This document shows positions 23,564 through 34,977 of a DNA stretch of 60,000 nucleotides, one piece after another (within the stretch, counting starts at the first letter, position 1; each line of letters opens with the position of its first letter). The position numbers and the translations under genes were made by a program. The notes under the pieces were generated by a model, which was not told the origin of the DNA, made no database searches, and was given only the letters and a program-made list of their open reading frames with translations. Location: contig OX442314.1 of the NCBI GenBank assembly GCA_949358305.1, positions 7,869,060 through 7,929,059 on the forward strand. The letters are read 5' to 3'. Source of the DNA: Strigamia acuminata (taxonomy: Eukaryota; Arthropoda; Chilopoda; Geophilomorpha; Linotaeniidae).

Positions 23564-23644
23564 GTTGGGTTAGGTTAGGTAAAGGCACGTTAGGTTAGGT
23601 TACGTTACGTTAGGTTAAGGGCACGTTAGGTTAGGGCACGTTAG
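23564..23644. repeat. Interstitial TTAGG-type repeat, unit 4
   Basis: Sequence copy of the block at 4736-4816. Confidence 0.75.
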
Positions 23645-24420
23645 GCTACAATTTTGTTCAAAAATGTCAAAAATTTTAGAAACTTTTAGAAATTTGACAA
23701 AAGTTTGTAGAAGTTTGGCAAAAATTTGTGGAAAAAAAGGCCAAAACTGGAGGAAAAGGCAAACTTTAGGGGAAAAAAAGGCAAAAATTGACAAAAATTT
23801 GGAGAAAAAAAAGGCAAATGTTGGGGAAACAAGGCAATATTTGAAAAAAATTGGACAAGTTTGACAAAAGAAATTGTAGAAATTTGACAAAAAAAAATTG
23901 ACAAAATATTGACAAGATTTCGCGAGTTTGTTCAACATTTTATTGTTTGATATTTCATCATATTTCGCGTTTTGAATGAAAATGAAAATTTAGCACCAAA
24001 CAGGGAGAATGATTTACCGCACGAGGACAAAATCAATTGAAACTCAGTTGAAAAATGGTAAAATTTCACAAAATTTTCAGTAAAAATTCGCAAAACTACA
24101 AAATTTTATTGAAAAAAACCCAGAACTTGAGAAAATTTTATTGAAAAATCCCAAAACTTGAGAAAATTTCATTGAAAAATCCCAAAACTGGAGAAAATTT
24201 TATTGAAAAATCCGAAAACATGAGAAAATTTTATTGAAATATCCCAAAACTTGAGAAACTTTTATTGAAAAATCCCAAAACTTGAGAAAATTTCATTGAA
24301 AAATCCGAAAACATGAGAAAATTTTATTGAAAAATCCGAAAACATGAGAAAATTTTATTGAAATATCCCAAAACTTGAGAAACTTTTATTGAAAAATCCC
24401 AAAACTTGAGAAAATTTCAG

Positions 24421-24560
24421 TAGCTGCATTCAAAAATAAAAATAACAATTTTAGTTTAAGTGTATTTTAAGTTTTAACATGGGTTTAAACAAGAAATGAT
24501 GTCATTTTTGGTTTAAAATGGAAGTAAAACACAAAATATTTTAGTTTTTGAATGCAGCTA
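24421..24560. mobile_element. Small inverted-repeat element, units 4/5 joint
   Basis: Same 140-bp element with matching TA-flanked termini. Confidence 0.65.
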
Positions 24561-25138
24561 GCAAAAAAAAATGATAAAACACTTCAAATTTCCAACAAAT
24601 CTCATAAAATTCCCCAACGTCCCCAATGAATTGGCTCAAACACAATAAATAAATAAATAAACACAATAAATACAATAAAAAATACAATAAATACTTTATT
24701 ATGTGCTCATTTATCCGGACTAAAAACAACATCAAACAACACATTTCAATTCTAGTAGTGAACCGCCGAGTCGAGTGTGATCACGCTCAACAATCACAAT
24801 TCACAACAATTCGCGATTCAAAATGGCTCCTAACCATAACTCACTCGCTCGAGCTCCTCGATCAGTCCTCACCCGACCCAGTCTCATTATGAAATGGCAT
24901 AATCCTGTGCAAGCCACTCGCCCTTATATCACCTAGACTATATATAGTAGTAGTACAGATACATAAAGACCTATACTTATAGTATAATAATATAATGTTT
25001 TGTACATAAGTAAATATTTCTAGGCTTAAGTTTAACATGCAATTGCATGTTAATCTGGGAACAAGTAGAGAATGTGACGTTTTCAATACTGCTCCAAGAT
25101 CATTACATCATCAGATCAGCTTTTAAAAAGTCCCTACA

Positions 25139-25264
25139 ATGGATACCCTCAAACCCTCACTTGTCAGACATCAAATTGAACAAATGCAACGAGCGGAACC
25201 ATCAAGAAAATCCACATCGCCAAAGCCGAAGTTAGGAGACGATTTAGTTCTCGAATTGGAATGA
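25139..25264 (+). CDS. 41-codon chimeric ORF with PC tail, unit 5 copy
   Basis: Same ORF as 700-825, here ahead of the deleted TAF1A fragment. Confidence 0.3.
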   Translation: MDTLKPSLVRHQIEQMQRAEPSRKSTSPKPKLGDDLVLELE

Positions 25265-25594
25265 ACAACTAATTAATCAGTATCCCTTCATTTATTATTT
25301 TCTAATTAATTTCAATTTTTGAGTGCTTTATCAAACTGCCAATCGGACGAATCGTGTGCAAAACAAATCAGCGAATTCCATGATTCCAGTTCTCTATTAT
25401 ATCGTTTAATCGTTCTGACAAATGTGTATATATATATATATAAGATTTATCAAGTTGTATCGTTTTCTTCCTTGCAAAAATCGTGCCTGCGTAATTCAAA
25501 GTGTCTTCCAAACGTTTTATTTCTCTGTAGTTTCTAGAATTTGATAAAAATCAAAGAAAATTTATAAATCGAAAAATAATTTTCGTTTTTTAAT

Positions 25595-25881
25595 TTTTAT
25601 TTCCATAATTACAATCACATTTACACCAAAACGTCGTTTTAAAGTCAAACATGTCGTTTTACGACTATTCCGCTGAATTCGGGTGTTTCGACGCTTTGGT
25701 CGAGGATTGTGGTGTTGTAGGCCGAGTCGTCGGTTGGTTTGTTTTCGTGTTCGTCTTCGTCGAGATCTGATGTGTCCAGTTTGAGGAATAATTCCAAAAT
25801 GGAGTCGAGTTTGACGAGGTGTTTTTCGTGGTGTCGGGAAAGTTTGCGCCGAACTTTCTTGGGTGTACCGGTATTCGTTTT
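25595..25881 (-). pseudogene. TAF1A: Internally deleted TAF1A last-exon fragment, unit 5
   Basis: Same deletion joint as 6767-7052. An additional G (CTTGGGTGTACCGG) shifts the frame relative to unit 2. Non-functional. Confidence 0.85.
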
Positions 25882-25914
25882 CTGGAAATAGTATGGTTTT
25901 TAAATGTTTTCGTT

Positions 25915-26203
25915 TGTGCAAAAATGAAATTTTTTGTGCAAAAATGAAATTTTTTGTGCAAAAATGAAATTTTTTGTGCAAAAATGAAATTTTTTGTGCA
26001 AAAATGAAATTTTTTGTGCAAAAATGAAATTTTTTGTGCAAAAATGAAATTTTTTGTGCAAAAATGAAATTTTTTGTGCAAAAATGAAATTTTTTGTGCA
26101 AAAATGAAATTTTTTGTGCAAAAATGAAATTTTTTGTGCAAAAATGAAATTTTTTGTGCAAAAATGAAATTTTTTGTGCAAAAATGAAATTTTTTGTGCA
26201 AAA
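25915..26203. repeat. 20-bp minisatellite, 14 units, unit 5
   Basis: Fourteen near-perfect TGTGCAAAAATGAAATTTTT units. It is more homogeneous than the ten-unit array in unit 2. Confidence 0.95.
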
Positions 26204-26338
26204 GTAGGGGGTTTGTGGCAGTCCTGGACCAGGTGGTTGGTGGTGAGGGGGGTGGGGGTGGTGAGGGGTAAGTGGGGGAGGAGATAAGGGGTGGGGGAGA
26301 TAAGGGGAGGGAGAGATAAGAGGAGGGATAAGTGGGGG
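26204..26338 (+). repeat. G-rich quadruplex-prone tract, unit 5
   Basis: Plus-strand G-run tract including GAGGGGGGTGGGGGTGGTG and AAGTGGGGGAGG. It is about 20 bp shorter than the unit 2 tract. Confidence 0.8.
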
Positions 26339-26543
26339 ATGACTAATTGCTTCAATCAATCAGTCTTATCATTCGATCAATGTGTCCTAGGCTATGATTT
26401 GTTATTGTTGTTTTTCTTTACTTAAGTACCTTGTTATTGTTTTTCCCATCTTTTGTCTCTGCTTTGAAATAAAGTACCTTGTTGTTATTTTTCTCAATTT
26501 ATCTCCAATCTTCAAAGACTACTTTTAACCAAAGGAGGGATAT

Positions 26544-26590
26544 TATTGGCTAGACTTCTTAACCAATAGGAAACTAGTATTGTATATATA
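26544..26590 (+). promoter_or_regulatory. TATA/CCAAT promoter of the large chimeric ORF, unit 5
   Basis: TATTGG at 26544, CCAATA at 26563 and TATATATA at 26583-26590. The ATG follows at 26650. The elements and spacing match unit 2, although the units differ at nearby positions. Confidence 0.5.
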
Positions 26591-26649
26591 CTTGCAATGT
26601 CCTACACACTTCTCTTCTCTTCTTGCAAGTGCTTGGTACTGTTTGAGTC

Positions 26650-27185
26650 ATGGAATTTAACCACATCCACTCTGAATTTGAAGAGTTGCTTATGGAAATT
26701 GAAGAATCTCTCTTTCCTCAAGTAAACATGCCCAATCCTCTACCGGATGTTGATGAAGAAAATGGTTACAATGATTCTCCACGTTGGATTTATAATCATT
26801 CTCCCATTTTTCTACTCTCACCACCTACCATCATCAACCAGTCTCAACATGTGCCATCTCCAACCATCATCAACCAGTCTCAACTTGTGTCATCTCCAAC
26901 CTGCGTCATCCAATCTCAACCTGCGTCATCTCAATCATGCAATCCATTGTTACCATGTGAGTCTCCAGTTCCTGTTTACCACTACCAATCAAATTTGCAC
27001 CAAGCAGGAACAAGCAACACAATCAATCCCCCATCTCCTATGACACTAGTGCAACAAATTGGAGGTGGACAGAAAGTACATTCGTGTGAGTACTGTCATC
27101 GACATAAGAGTCAAAGAAGGCGACAAGGTACAAACAACATACTAATTTTCTTTCAAAATTTCTAAAATTCTTTTTCGCAGGTTGA
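26650..27185 (+). CDS. Chimeric two-exon ORF fused to PC exons, unit 5
   Basis: Predicted as join(26650..27127, 27181..27185), 160 aa (171 aa if unspliced). Compared with unit 2 it has an in-frame insertion (SPVPVYHY against SPYHY) and about ten substitutions, for example MEIEES for MEVEES and SPIFLL for SSIYPL, with no stop. The 3' end again reads PC exon DNA out of frame ([11 protein letters not shown]). Many coding changes without frame loss suggest either constraint or young age. Confidence 0.5.
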
Positions 27186-27327
27186 AAAAGGCGCACCGAT
27201 GGTCGTCCTCAGCGCCATAAAAATGGAAATGGTGGTCCAAGCGCCCATGAGTGGAACCATCAAGAAAATCCACATCGCCAAAGACATGAAACTCGAAGGA
27301 GACGACTTAGTTCTCGAATTGGAATGA
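27095..27327 (+). pseudogene. PC: PC 3' fragment with altered biotinylation motif, unit 5
   Basis: Same two exon pieces and 53-bp intron as 8203-8435. The biotinyl motif reads AIKM, from ATG to ATA just before the target lysine. The methionine preceding the lysine is conserved in biotin carrier domains, so this exon would probably be impaired even if joined to a complete PC. The change is shared by units 6 and 7. Confidence 0.9.
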
Positions 27328-27484
27328 ACAACTAATTAATCAGTATCCCTTCATTTATTTTCTAATTAATTTCAATTTTTGACTGCTTTATCAAACTGCC
27401 AATCGGACGAATCGTGTGCAAAACAAATCAGCGAATTCCATGATTCCAGTTCTCTATTATATCGTTTTGACAAATGTGTATATA

Positions 27485-28066
27485 CAGGGTGTATCAGAAT
27501 TCATGTTACACAGAAATAGGGAGTATAGAAAGGGACCAGGAGATCACGTTTCCACAAATCAAAAATTCCAAAAAAAATTTCCCATTTTGTTACAACCCCA
27601 AAAACAATGGAAGATTTCAAATATCGCGCCTCACGCATATCGCCAACATTTGCCAGGTTAAAGCGTAATTCTCAAATAAAAAGACACAAACGGTAGCCAA
27701 CAGCAGAAGTTTATTACAAGAAATGTTCTACATGTCCAACATGTGCGTCAATGCACAGCTTGGTAAATAATTTAAGGAAATTAATCTTTTACATAAATGA
27801 TTTGTTTTAGTTTTCCCGAATTTATGGTTTTTTTTTGTGATTCTTTAACATTAAAATGATAGATTTGTATCTTTTTATTTGAGAATTGCGCTAAAACCTG
27901 GCAAATTTGGGCGATATGCGTGACGCGATATTTGAAATCTTCCATTGTTTTTGGGGTTGTAACCATGTGGGAAATTTTTTTGGAATTTTTGATTAGTGGA
28001 AATGTGATCTCCTGGTCCCCCTCTATACCCTCTGTTTCTGTGTAACATGAATTCTGATACACCCTG
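27485..28066. mobile_element. 582-bp MITE with about 200-bp terminal inverted repeats
   Basis: Starts CAGGGTGTATCAGAATTCAT and ends with its inverse ATGAATTCTGATACACCCTG. The arms stay complementary for about 200 bp, to TCTCAAATAAAAAGA near 27683 and its inverse near 27869. It is inserted in a (TA)n run that is uninterrupted in other units, giving a TA or TATA target duplication. No transposase ORF is present. TA target and CAGGG ends suggest a Tc1/mariner-mobilised element. Confidence 0.85.
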
Positions 28067-28269
28067 TATATAAGATTTTATCAAGTTGTATCGTTTTCTT
28101 CCTTGCAAAAATCGTGCCTACGTAATTCAAAGTGTCTTCCAAACGTTTTATTTCTCTGTAGTTTCTAGAATTTGATAAAAATCAAAGAAAATTTATAATT
28201 CGAAAAATATATTTCGTTTTTTAATGTTTATTTCCATAATTACAATCACATTTACACCAAAACGTCGTT

Positions 28270-31200
28270 TTAATAGTCAAACATGTCGTTTTGCGAGTTG
28301 ACGACGAATTCGTCGACGGTGGGTTCCGTCTTTAGCTTTTCGACGCCGTAATTGCTTTGCCACGAACATATCGACGCGAGGAAACTTTCGTCTTCGTTTC
28401 CGTTTAACGTTTCTTGCGTGAGCTTTTTCTTCATGTCGCCATTTTTCCTTCTTTTTTTATTTTCCTTCTCGTTTTCGCGTCGCCGCTTCAATTTGCATTG
28501 CGTCGAATCGTCTTCGTCTTCGTTTCGTTTTCGTTTCTTTTCCTTCCCCTTGTTACTCGCCGCATTATCATCCTCGACAACATTTTCCTCGTTTCCGTCT
28601 CGTTTTTTCCGTTTCCTGTGCTTCTCGTGGTCGGATCCGTCCGTTTCGTTCCCGTTTCCGTGTTTCCGCTTCCCCTTTTTACATTTTTCCACCTCCTTTT
28701 CCTCCTGCCGACGTTTCTTCGCCTTTTTTTGACTTTTTTCGACTACGGGGCTCTTGAGAACCTCCAAACAATCGCCCACCGACGACCGCAAATTCGCTAA
28801 CTCGTCGTCCTCCTCGCTCGACGCGAACGTCACGTCCATCTGGGGTATGGAATACCCGTCACCGTTCGTACAGACGCTCAAATCGTGGCAAACTTGGACC
28901 AATTCGAGCGGGTCGTGGAACAAAGTGACTTCGCAGCCCGACAGCCGCTGGCCGGGCTCGAATTGCTCGCAGTAGACGCCATTTTGATTTTCCGGCGTAA
29001 ATACGTGGTTGTAATGAATGAAGTTGGTGTCGCTGTTTAAATTTTCGTCGCCGAGGACCATGACTGGTGTTTCGTCGTCGTTGTCGTTGTGGTGGTTAAT
29101 TGCGACTATTCCGCTGAATTCGGGTGTTTCGGCGCTTTGGTCGAGGATTGTGGTGTTGTAGGCCGAGTCGTCGGTTGGTTTGTTTTCGTGTTCGTCTTCG
29201 TCGAGATCTGATCTGTCCAGTTTGAGGAATAATTCCAAAATGGAGTCGAGTTTGACGAGGTGTTTTTCGTGGTGTCGGGAAAGTTTGCGCCGAACTTTCT
29301 TGGTGTATTCGTTTTCTGGAAATAATATGGTTTTTAAATGTTTTCGTTTGTGCAAAAATGAAATTTTTTGTGCAAAAATGAAATTTTTTGTGCAAAAATG
29401 ACTTTTTTTGGCGTAAAAATGGCTCTTGAATAATACTAAAAATGGCATTTTTTGGTGTAACATGACATTTTTTTGCTGTAAAATGGCATTCTTTTGTGCA
29501 AAAATGCATCATTTAATGCAAAAATGCATCGTTTAATGCAAAAATGCATCGTTTAATGCAAAAATGCATCATTTAATGCAAAAATGCATCATTTAATGCA
29601 AAAATGCATCATTTAATGCAAAAATGCATCATTTAATGTAAAAATGCATCATTTAATGCAAAATTTCTTCACTTTTTTTTTTGCATCTTTGGTGCAAAAT
29701 TAATTTTTTGGTGTATTTTTGGTTCAAAAATGCATTTTTTGATGGATAAATCGATCCATTTGGTGCCAAATGCAGAAACATAAAAAAAAAAAATATTATT
29801 ATACCTGTATTTGTCAAAGACATGAAAACCACCGCCTTGTTAAGAAACAAATCCGCTCTTTCCACACTTTTAATCTTCACTTCCTTCAACACAAAATGGA
29901 ATTCGGGCCACCATTCGGACCTGCCCCTCCACAACTCTCCCAACTTCTTAAACTCCGCTCGAACCGGACTAAAAAAAAAACATAAAAAACATAAACAAAC
30001 AAACAAACAAACAAACAAATAATAATTTCCTTCACACACAATTGATACAAATTCAATATCCGATTTGCAAAAATATTCCACGCCGACGCGTCATTCCTCC
30101 ACTGCGGATGATCGATCATATTAAAATACGACTCCAGCTCCAAACAGTTATTCGTCGACCTCAACAACGAAGGAAAATCGAAAATCCTTCTATCACATGG
30201 TTTCACCAGTTGCAATTTCTAAAAAAAATTAAAAAATTAAAAATTAAAATAAAATTTTATTTTTATGCAATAAAAAGCCGAAATTGGCTATATATAAATG
30301 CATATTTTCCGAAAATCAGTAATAAATGCATAAATCGCCATTTTTGCATAAATAATTTTTTTGTCACCTTTAATGTGGTCACCAACAACGTCCTGAGATG
30401 TTTAAAATGTTTACGGACGAAATCGTAAAAGAAAATATACGCGTTTGGATTCAACGGGTTCGATTTGCAGTAATTATGCAACGTGACGATCGCTTTTTCT
30501 TTCCTATCGCAAAATTCCATCAACTAAATTCATAATTAATAATAAAATAAAATTATTCTCAATGTTTTCGATTTTTTTTATTTCGATTTCCAACCTCGAG
30601 ATACTTCGAAACGAACATATCCCAATTGCCGGGCTCCTGAAACAGCGCTTCGAACATCTCGATCGCGTTGTTTGCCAAACTTCCACGCTCGTGGATCTGT
30701 AAACGCGTTTGTCGTTCTTGCGAATCTAAAAAAACAAAAAAATCAGTTAAATCGATTCAATGTGAATGAAATCGACTTACATATGTCGTCGTCTTCTTTT
30801 TGTCCGATTCCTTCTTCGCTGGTCACCCAATCGATGTATTTACACAGCGCTTTGTAAGCTTTGAGTATGGTAAACACATGTTTTTGTTTTTCGTTCAGTT
30901 TGGGAATGAAAATTTTCTTTAAAACGGTTTCGTCCTGTGAAAAAATGATTGAAATTATTAAAAATTGCGATTTTGGGGTTCGGAAATGAGAAAAATGAGA
31001 TAAATTACTTCAATTATTTGTTTGGCGGTTAGGAAATCGCCGTTTATTAGCAGCACCATTACGTTTTTCAGAATGGACGCCGGGTGGAAGACTTTGTCCA
31101 TTCTGGCCATCGAACTGAAACGAGCAAAATTTAAAAAAATTTATAAATATTGAAAATTATGGGGAAAAAATTACGCACTTTGAAAATTGATTTAATAATT

Positions 31201-31440
31201 CGTGATTCGATTTAGAATGATTGCAAAATACTTGAAATCCAGCCTGTAATTAAGCAGGAAAAGATCGTAAATGTTTAAGATGACGTATAATTTAGTTTTT
31301 CACCATTGCTATTATCTCGGAAGTGCGATCCGTTTCGTATGTTAACGCGTTTAATATTTTCGCGGCGGCTTTCCACCGATGACAAACGATGGTTTCCTTC
31401 AACATGGCAATTTGTCTTTGAGACCAAAGCGTTAACGGCC
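28270..31440 (-). pseudogene. TAF1A: TAF1A copy 5, 5'-truncated, class B
   Basis: Exons on the minus strand are 31440-31304, 31243-31179, 31114-31009, 30934-30781, 30725-30595, 30523-30368, 30218-about 30040, 29968-29805 and 29315-28270. The first eight have exactly the lengths of class A; the last is 15 bp shorter in net terms, a multiple of three. Indels are in frame: NSRL is lost after DETP, and TLNG is gained before NEDESFLA. Substitutions are spread over all exons, for example GQKEDDDI for GQNDEDDI and GDFLTAK for GDFVTAK. Splice sites are intact. Exons 1-2 are absent. Confidence 0.8.
29498..29660. repeat. 20-bp AATGCATCATTTAATGCAAA repeat in class B TAF1A intron 10
   Basis: About eight tandem units with C/G variants (ATGCATCGTTTAATGC). 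It follows two TGTGCAAAAATGAAATTTTT units at 29345-29390, so both intron families share a 20-bp period. Copies lie at 37826-37988 and 46134-46296. Confidence 0.85.
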
Positions 31441-31871
31441 CTAAAATCAAACAAAAATAGTAAAAAATCATAAAAAACGTCAAAAAAAAGTAAAAAAATA
31501 TATTAAAAACGTCAAAAAAAGTAAAAATATATATGAAAAAAGTCGAAAAATGTTTAAAAATAACAAAAAAAAGTCTAAAAATATTTTAAAAACTTCTAAA
31601 AATGTAAAAATATTTTAAAAACTTCTAAAAATGTAAAAATATTTTAAAAACTTCTAAAAATGTAAAAATATTTTAAGTACGTCTAAAAATATCAAGAAAT
31701 GTCAAAAAAGTTTCAAAATATCAAAAAACGTCTGAAAATATCAAAAAACGTCTGAAAATATCAAAAAACGTCTGAAAATATCAAAAAACGTCTGAAAACA
31801 TCAAAAAACGTCTGAAAATATCAAAAAACGTCTCAAAATATATTAAAAACGTCTAACAATATATTAAAGAC

Positions 31872-31952
31872 GTTGGGTTAGGTTAGGTAAAGGCACGTTA
31901 GGTTAGGTTACGTTACGTTAGGTTAAGGGCACGTTAGGTTAGGGCACGTTAG
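31872..31952. repeat. Interstitial TTAGG-type repeat, unit 5
   Basis: Sequence copy of the block at 4736-4816, although the TAF1A copy beside it is class B. Confidence 0.75.
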
Positions 31953-32728
31953 GCTACAATTTTGTTCAAAAATGTCAAAAATTTTAGAAACTTTTAGAAA
32001 TTTGACAAAAGTTTGTAGAAGTTTGGCAAAAATTTGTGGAAAAAAAGGCCAAAACTGGAGGAAAAGGCAAACTTTAGGGGAAAAAAAGGCAAAAATTGAC
32101 AAAAATTTGGAGAAAAAAAAGGCAAATGTTGGGGAAACAAGGCAATATTTGAAAAAAATTGGACAAGTTTGACAAAAGAAATTGTAGAAATTTGACAAAA
32201 AAAAATTGACAAAATATTGACAAGATTTCGCGAGTTTGTTCAACATTTTATTGTTTGATATTTCATCATATTTCGCGTTTTGAATGAAAATGAAAATTTA
32301 GCACCAAACAGGGAGAATGATTTACCGCACGAGGACAAAATCAATTGAAACTCAGTTGAAAAATGGTAAAATTTCACAAAATTTTCAGTAAAAATTCGCA
32401 AAACTACAAAATTTTATTGAAAAAAACCCAGAACTTGAGAAAATTTTATTGAAAAATCCCAAAACTTGAGAAAATTTCATTGAAAAATCCCAAAACTGGA
32501 GAAAATTTTATTGAAAAATCCGAAAACATGAGAAAATTTTATTGAAATATCCCAAAACTTGAGAAACTTTTATTGAAAAATCCCAAAACTTGAGAAAATT
32601 TCATTGAAAAATCCGAAAACATGAGAAAATTTTATTGAAAAATCCGAAAACATGAGAAAATTTTATTGAAATATCCCAAAACTTGAGAAACTTTTATTGA
32701 AAAATCCCAAAACTTGAGAAAATTTCAG

Positions 32729-32868
32729 TAGCTGCATTCAAAAATAAAAATAACAATTTTAGTTTAAGTGTATTTTAAGTTTTAACATGGGTTTAAACAA
32801 GAAATGATGTCATTTTTGGTTTAAAATGGAAGTAAAACACAAAATATTTTAGTTTTTGAATGCAGCTA
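32729..32868. mobile_element. Small inverted-repeat element, units 5/6 joint
   Basis: Same 140-bp element with matching TA-flanked termini. Confidence 0.65.
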
Positions 32869-33446
32869 GCAAAAAAAAATGATAAAACACTTCAAATTTC
32901 CAACAAATCTCATAAAATTCCCCAACGTCCCCAATGAATTGGCTCAAACACAATAAATAAATAAATAAACACAATAAATACAATAAAAAATACAATAAAT
33001 ACTTTATTATGTGCTCATTTATCCGGACTAAAAACAACATCAAACAACACATTTCAATTCTAGTAGTGAACCGCCGAGTCGAGTGTGATCACGCTCAACA
33101 ATCACAATTCACAACAATTCGCGATTCAAAATGGCTCCTAACCATAACTCACTCGCTCGAGCTCCTCGATCAGTCCTCACCCGACCCAGTCTCATTATGA
33201 AATGGCATAATCCTGTGCAAGCCACTCGCCCTTATATCACCTAGACTATATATAGTAGTAGTACAGATACATAAAGACCTATACTTATAGTATAATAATA
33301 TAATGTTTTGTACATAAGTAAATATTTCTAGGCTTAAGTTTAACATGCAATTGCATGTTAATCTGGGAACAAGTAGAGAATGTGACGTTTTCAATACTGC
33401 TCCAAGATCATTACATCATCAGATCAGCTTTTAAAAAGTCCCTACA

Positions 33447-33572
33447 ATGGATACCCTCAAACCCTCACTTGTCAGACATCAAATTGAACAAATGCAACGA
33501 GCGGAACCATCAAGAAAATCCACATCGCCAAAGCCGAAGTTAGGAGACGATTTAGTTCTCGAATTGGAATGA
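33447..33572 (+). CDS. 41-codon chimeric ORF with PC tail, unit 6 copy
   Basis: Same as the unit 5 copy. Confidence 0.3.
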   Translation: MDTLKPSLVRHQIEQMQRAEPSRKSTSPKPKLGDDLVLELE

Positions 33573-33902
33573 ACAACTAATTAATCAGTATCCCTTCATT
33601 TATTATTTTCTAATTAATTTCAATTTTTGAGTGCTTTATCAAACTGCCAATCGGACGAATCGTGTGCAAAACAAATCAGCGAATTCCATGATTCCAGTTC
33701 TCTATTATATCGTTTAATCGTTCTGACAAATGTGTATATATATATATATAAGATTTATCAAGTTGTATCGTTTTCTTCCTTGCAAAAATCGTGCCTGCGT
33801 AATTCAAAGTGTCTTCCAAACGTTTTATTTCTCTGTAGTTTCTAGAATTTGATAAAAATCAAAGAAAATTTATAAATCGAAAAATAATTTTCGTTTTTTA
33901 AT

Positions 33903-34189
33903 TTTTATTTCCATAATTACAATCACATTTACACCAAAACGTCGTTTTAAAGTCAAACATGTCGTTTTACGACTATTCCGCTGAATTCGGGTGTTTCGAC
34001 GCTTTGGTCGAGGATTGTGGTGTTGTAGGCCGAGTCGTCGGTTGGTTTGTTTTCGTGTTCGTCTTCGTCGAGATCTGATGTGTCCAGTTTGAGGAATAAT
34101 TCCAAAATGGAGTCGAGTTTGACGAGGTGTTTTTCGTGGTGTCGGGAAAGTTTGCGCCGAACTTTCTTGGGTGTACCGGTATTCGTTTT
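33903..34189 (-). pseudogene. TAF1A: Internally deleted TAF1A last-exon fragment, unit 6
   Basis: Same deletion joint and extra G as in unit 5. Confidence 0.85.
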
Positions 34190-34222
34190 CTGGAAATAGT
34201 ATGGTTTTTAAATGTTTTCGTT

Positions 34223-34531
34223 TGTGCAAAAATGAAATTTTTTGTGCAAAAATGAAATTTTTTGTGCAAAAATGAAATTTTTTGTGCAAAAATGAAATTT
34301 TTTGTGCAAAAATGAAATTTTTTGTGCAAAAATGAAATTTTTTGTGCAAAAATGAAATTTTTTGTGCAAAAATGAAATTTTTTGTGCAAAAATGAAATTT
34401 TTTGTGCAAAAATGAAATTTTTTGTGCAAAAATGAAATTTTTTGTGCAAAAATGAAATTTTTTGTGCAAAAATGAAATTTTTTGTGCAAAAATGAAATTT
34501 TTTGTGCAAAAATGAAATTTTTTGTGCAAAA
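34223..34531. repeat. 20-bp minisatellite, 15 units, unit 6
   Basis: Fifteen TGTGCAAAAATGAAATTTTT units, one more than units 5 and 7. Confidence 0.95.
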
Positions 34532-34666
34532 GTAGGGGGTTTGTGGCAGTCCTGGACCAGGTGGTTGGTGGTGAGGGGGGTGGGGGTGGTGAGGGGTAAG
34601 TGGGGGAGGAGATAAGGGGTGGGGGAGATAAGGGGAGGGAGAGATAAGAGGAGGGATAAGTGGGGG
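34532..34666 (+). repeat. G-rich quadruplex-prone tract, unit 6
   Basis: Same tract as in unit 5. Confidence 0.8.
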
Positions 34667-34871
34667 ATGACTAATTGCTTCAATCAATCAGTCTTATCAT
34701 TCGATCAATGTGTCCTAGGCTATGATTTGTTATTGTTGTTTTTCTTTACTTAAGTACCTTGTTATTGTTTTTCCCATCTTTTGTCTCTGCTTTGAAATAA
34801 AGTACCTTGTTGTTATTTTTCTCAATTTATCTCCAATCTTCAAAGACTACTTTTAACCAAAGGAGGGATAT

Positions 34872-34918
34872 TATTGGCTAGACTTCTTAACCAATAGGAA
34901 ACTAGTATTGTATATATA
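34872..34918 (+). promoter_or_regulatory. TATA/CCAAT promoter of the large chimeric ORF, unit 6
   Basis: Same element set as unit 5, with TATATATA at 34911-34918. Confidence 0.5.
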
Positions 34919-34977
34919 CTTGCAATGTCCTACACACTTCTCTTCTCTTCTTGCAAGTGCTTGGTACTGTTTGAGTC

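Larger units (their letters stand above)
18829..24439. repeat. Tandem array unit 4, class A (5611 bp)
   Basis: Same layout as unit 1. It carries private TAF1A variants (SGIIAIN; GTGAAACAAAG for GTGGAACAAAG) found otherwise only in unit 8, 30,555 bp downstream. Confidence 0.95.
24440..32747. repeat. Tandem array unit 5, class B (8308 bp)
   Basis: Two nested modules. The first is the 41-codon chimera with a deleted TAF1A fragment. The second is the 160-aa chimera with PC tail, the 582-bp MITE and a full TAF1A exon 3-11 body. The unit ends with the same AT-rich minisatellites and TTAGG block as class A. Units 6 and 7 are near-identical. Confidence 0.95.

Noticed and set aside
25915-26203. Possible CRISPR-like array
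   Set aside because: Direct 20-bp repeats without spacers, in eukaryotic intron-derived DNA.
25562-26359. Long minus-strand ORFs with repeated FIFAQKISFLHKK peptides
   Set aside because: Translation of the 20-bp minisatellite: three units (60 bp) read as 20 codons, so all frames stay open. Flanking parts are intron, G-rich tract and deleted exon.
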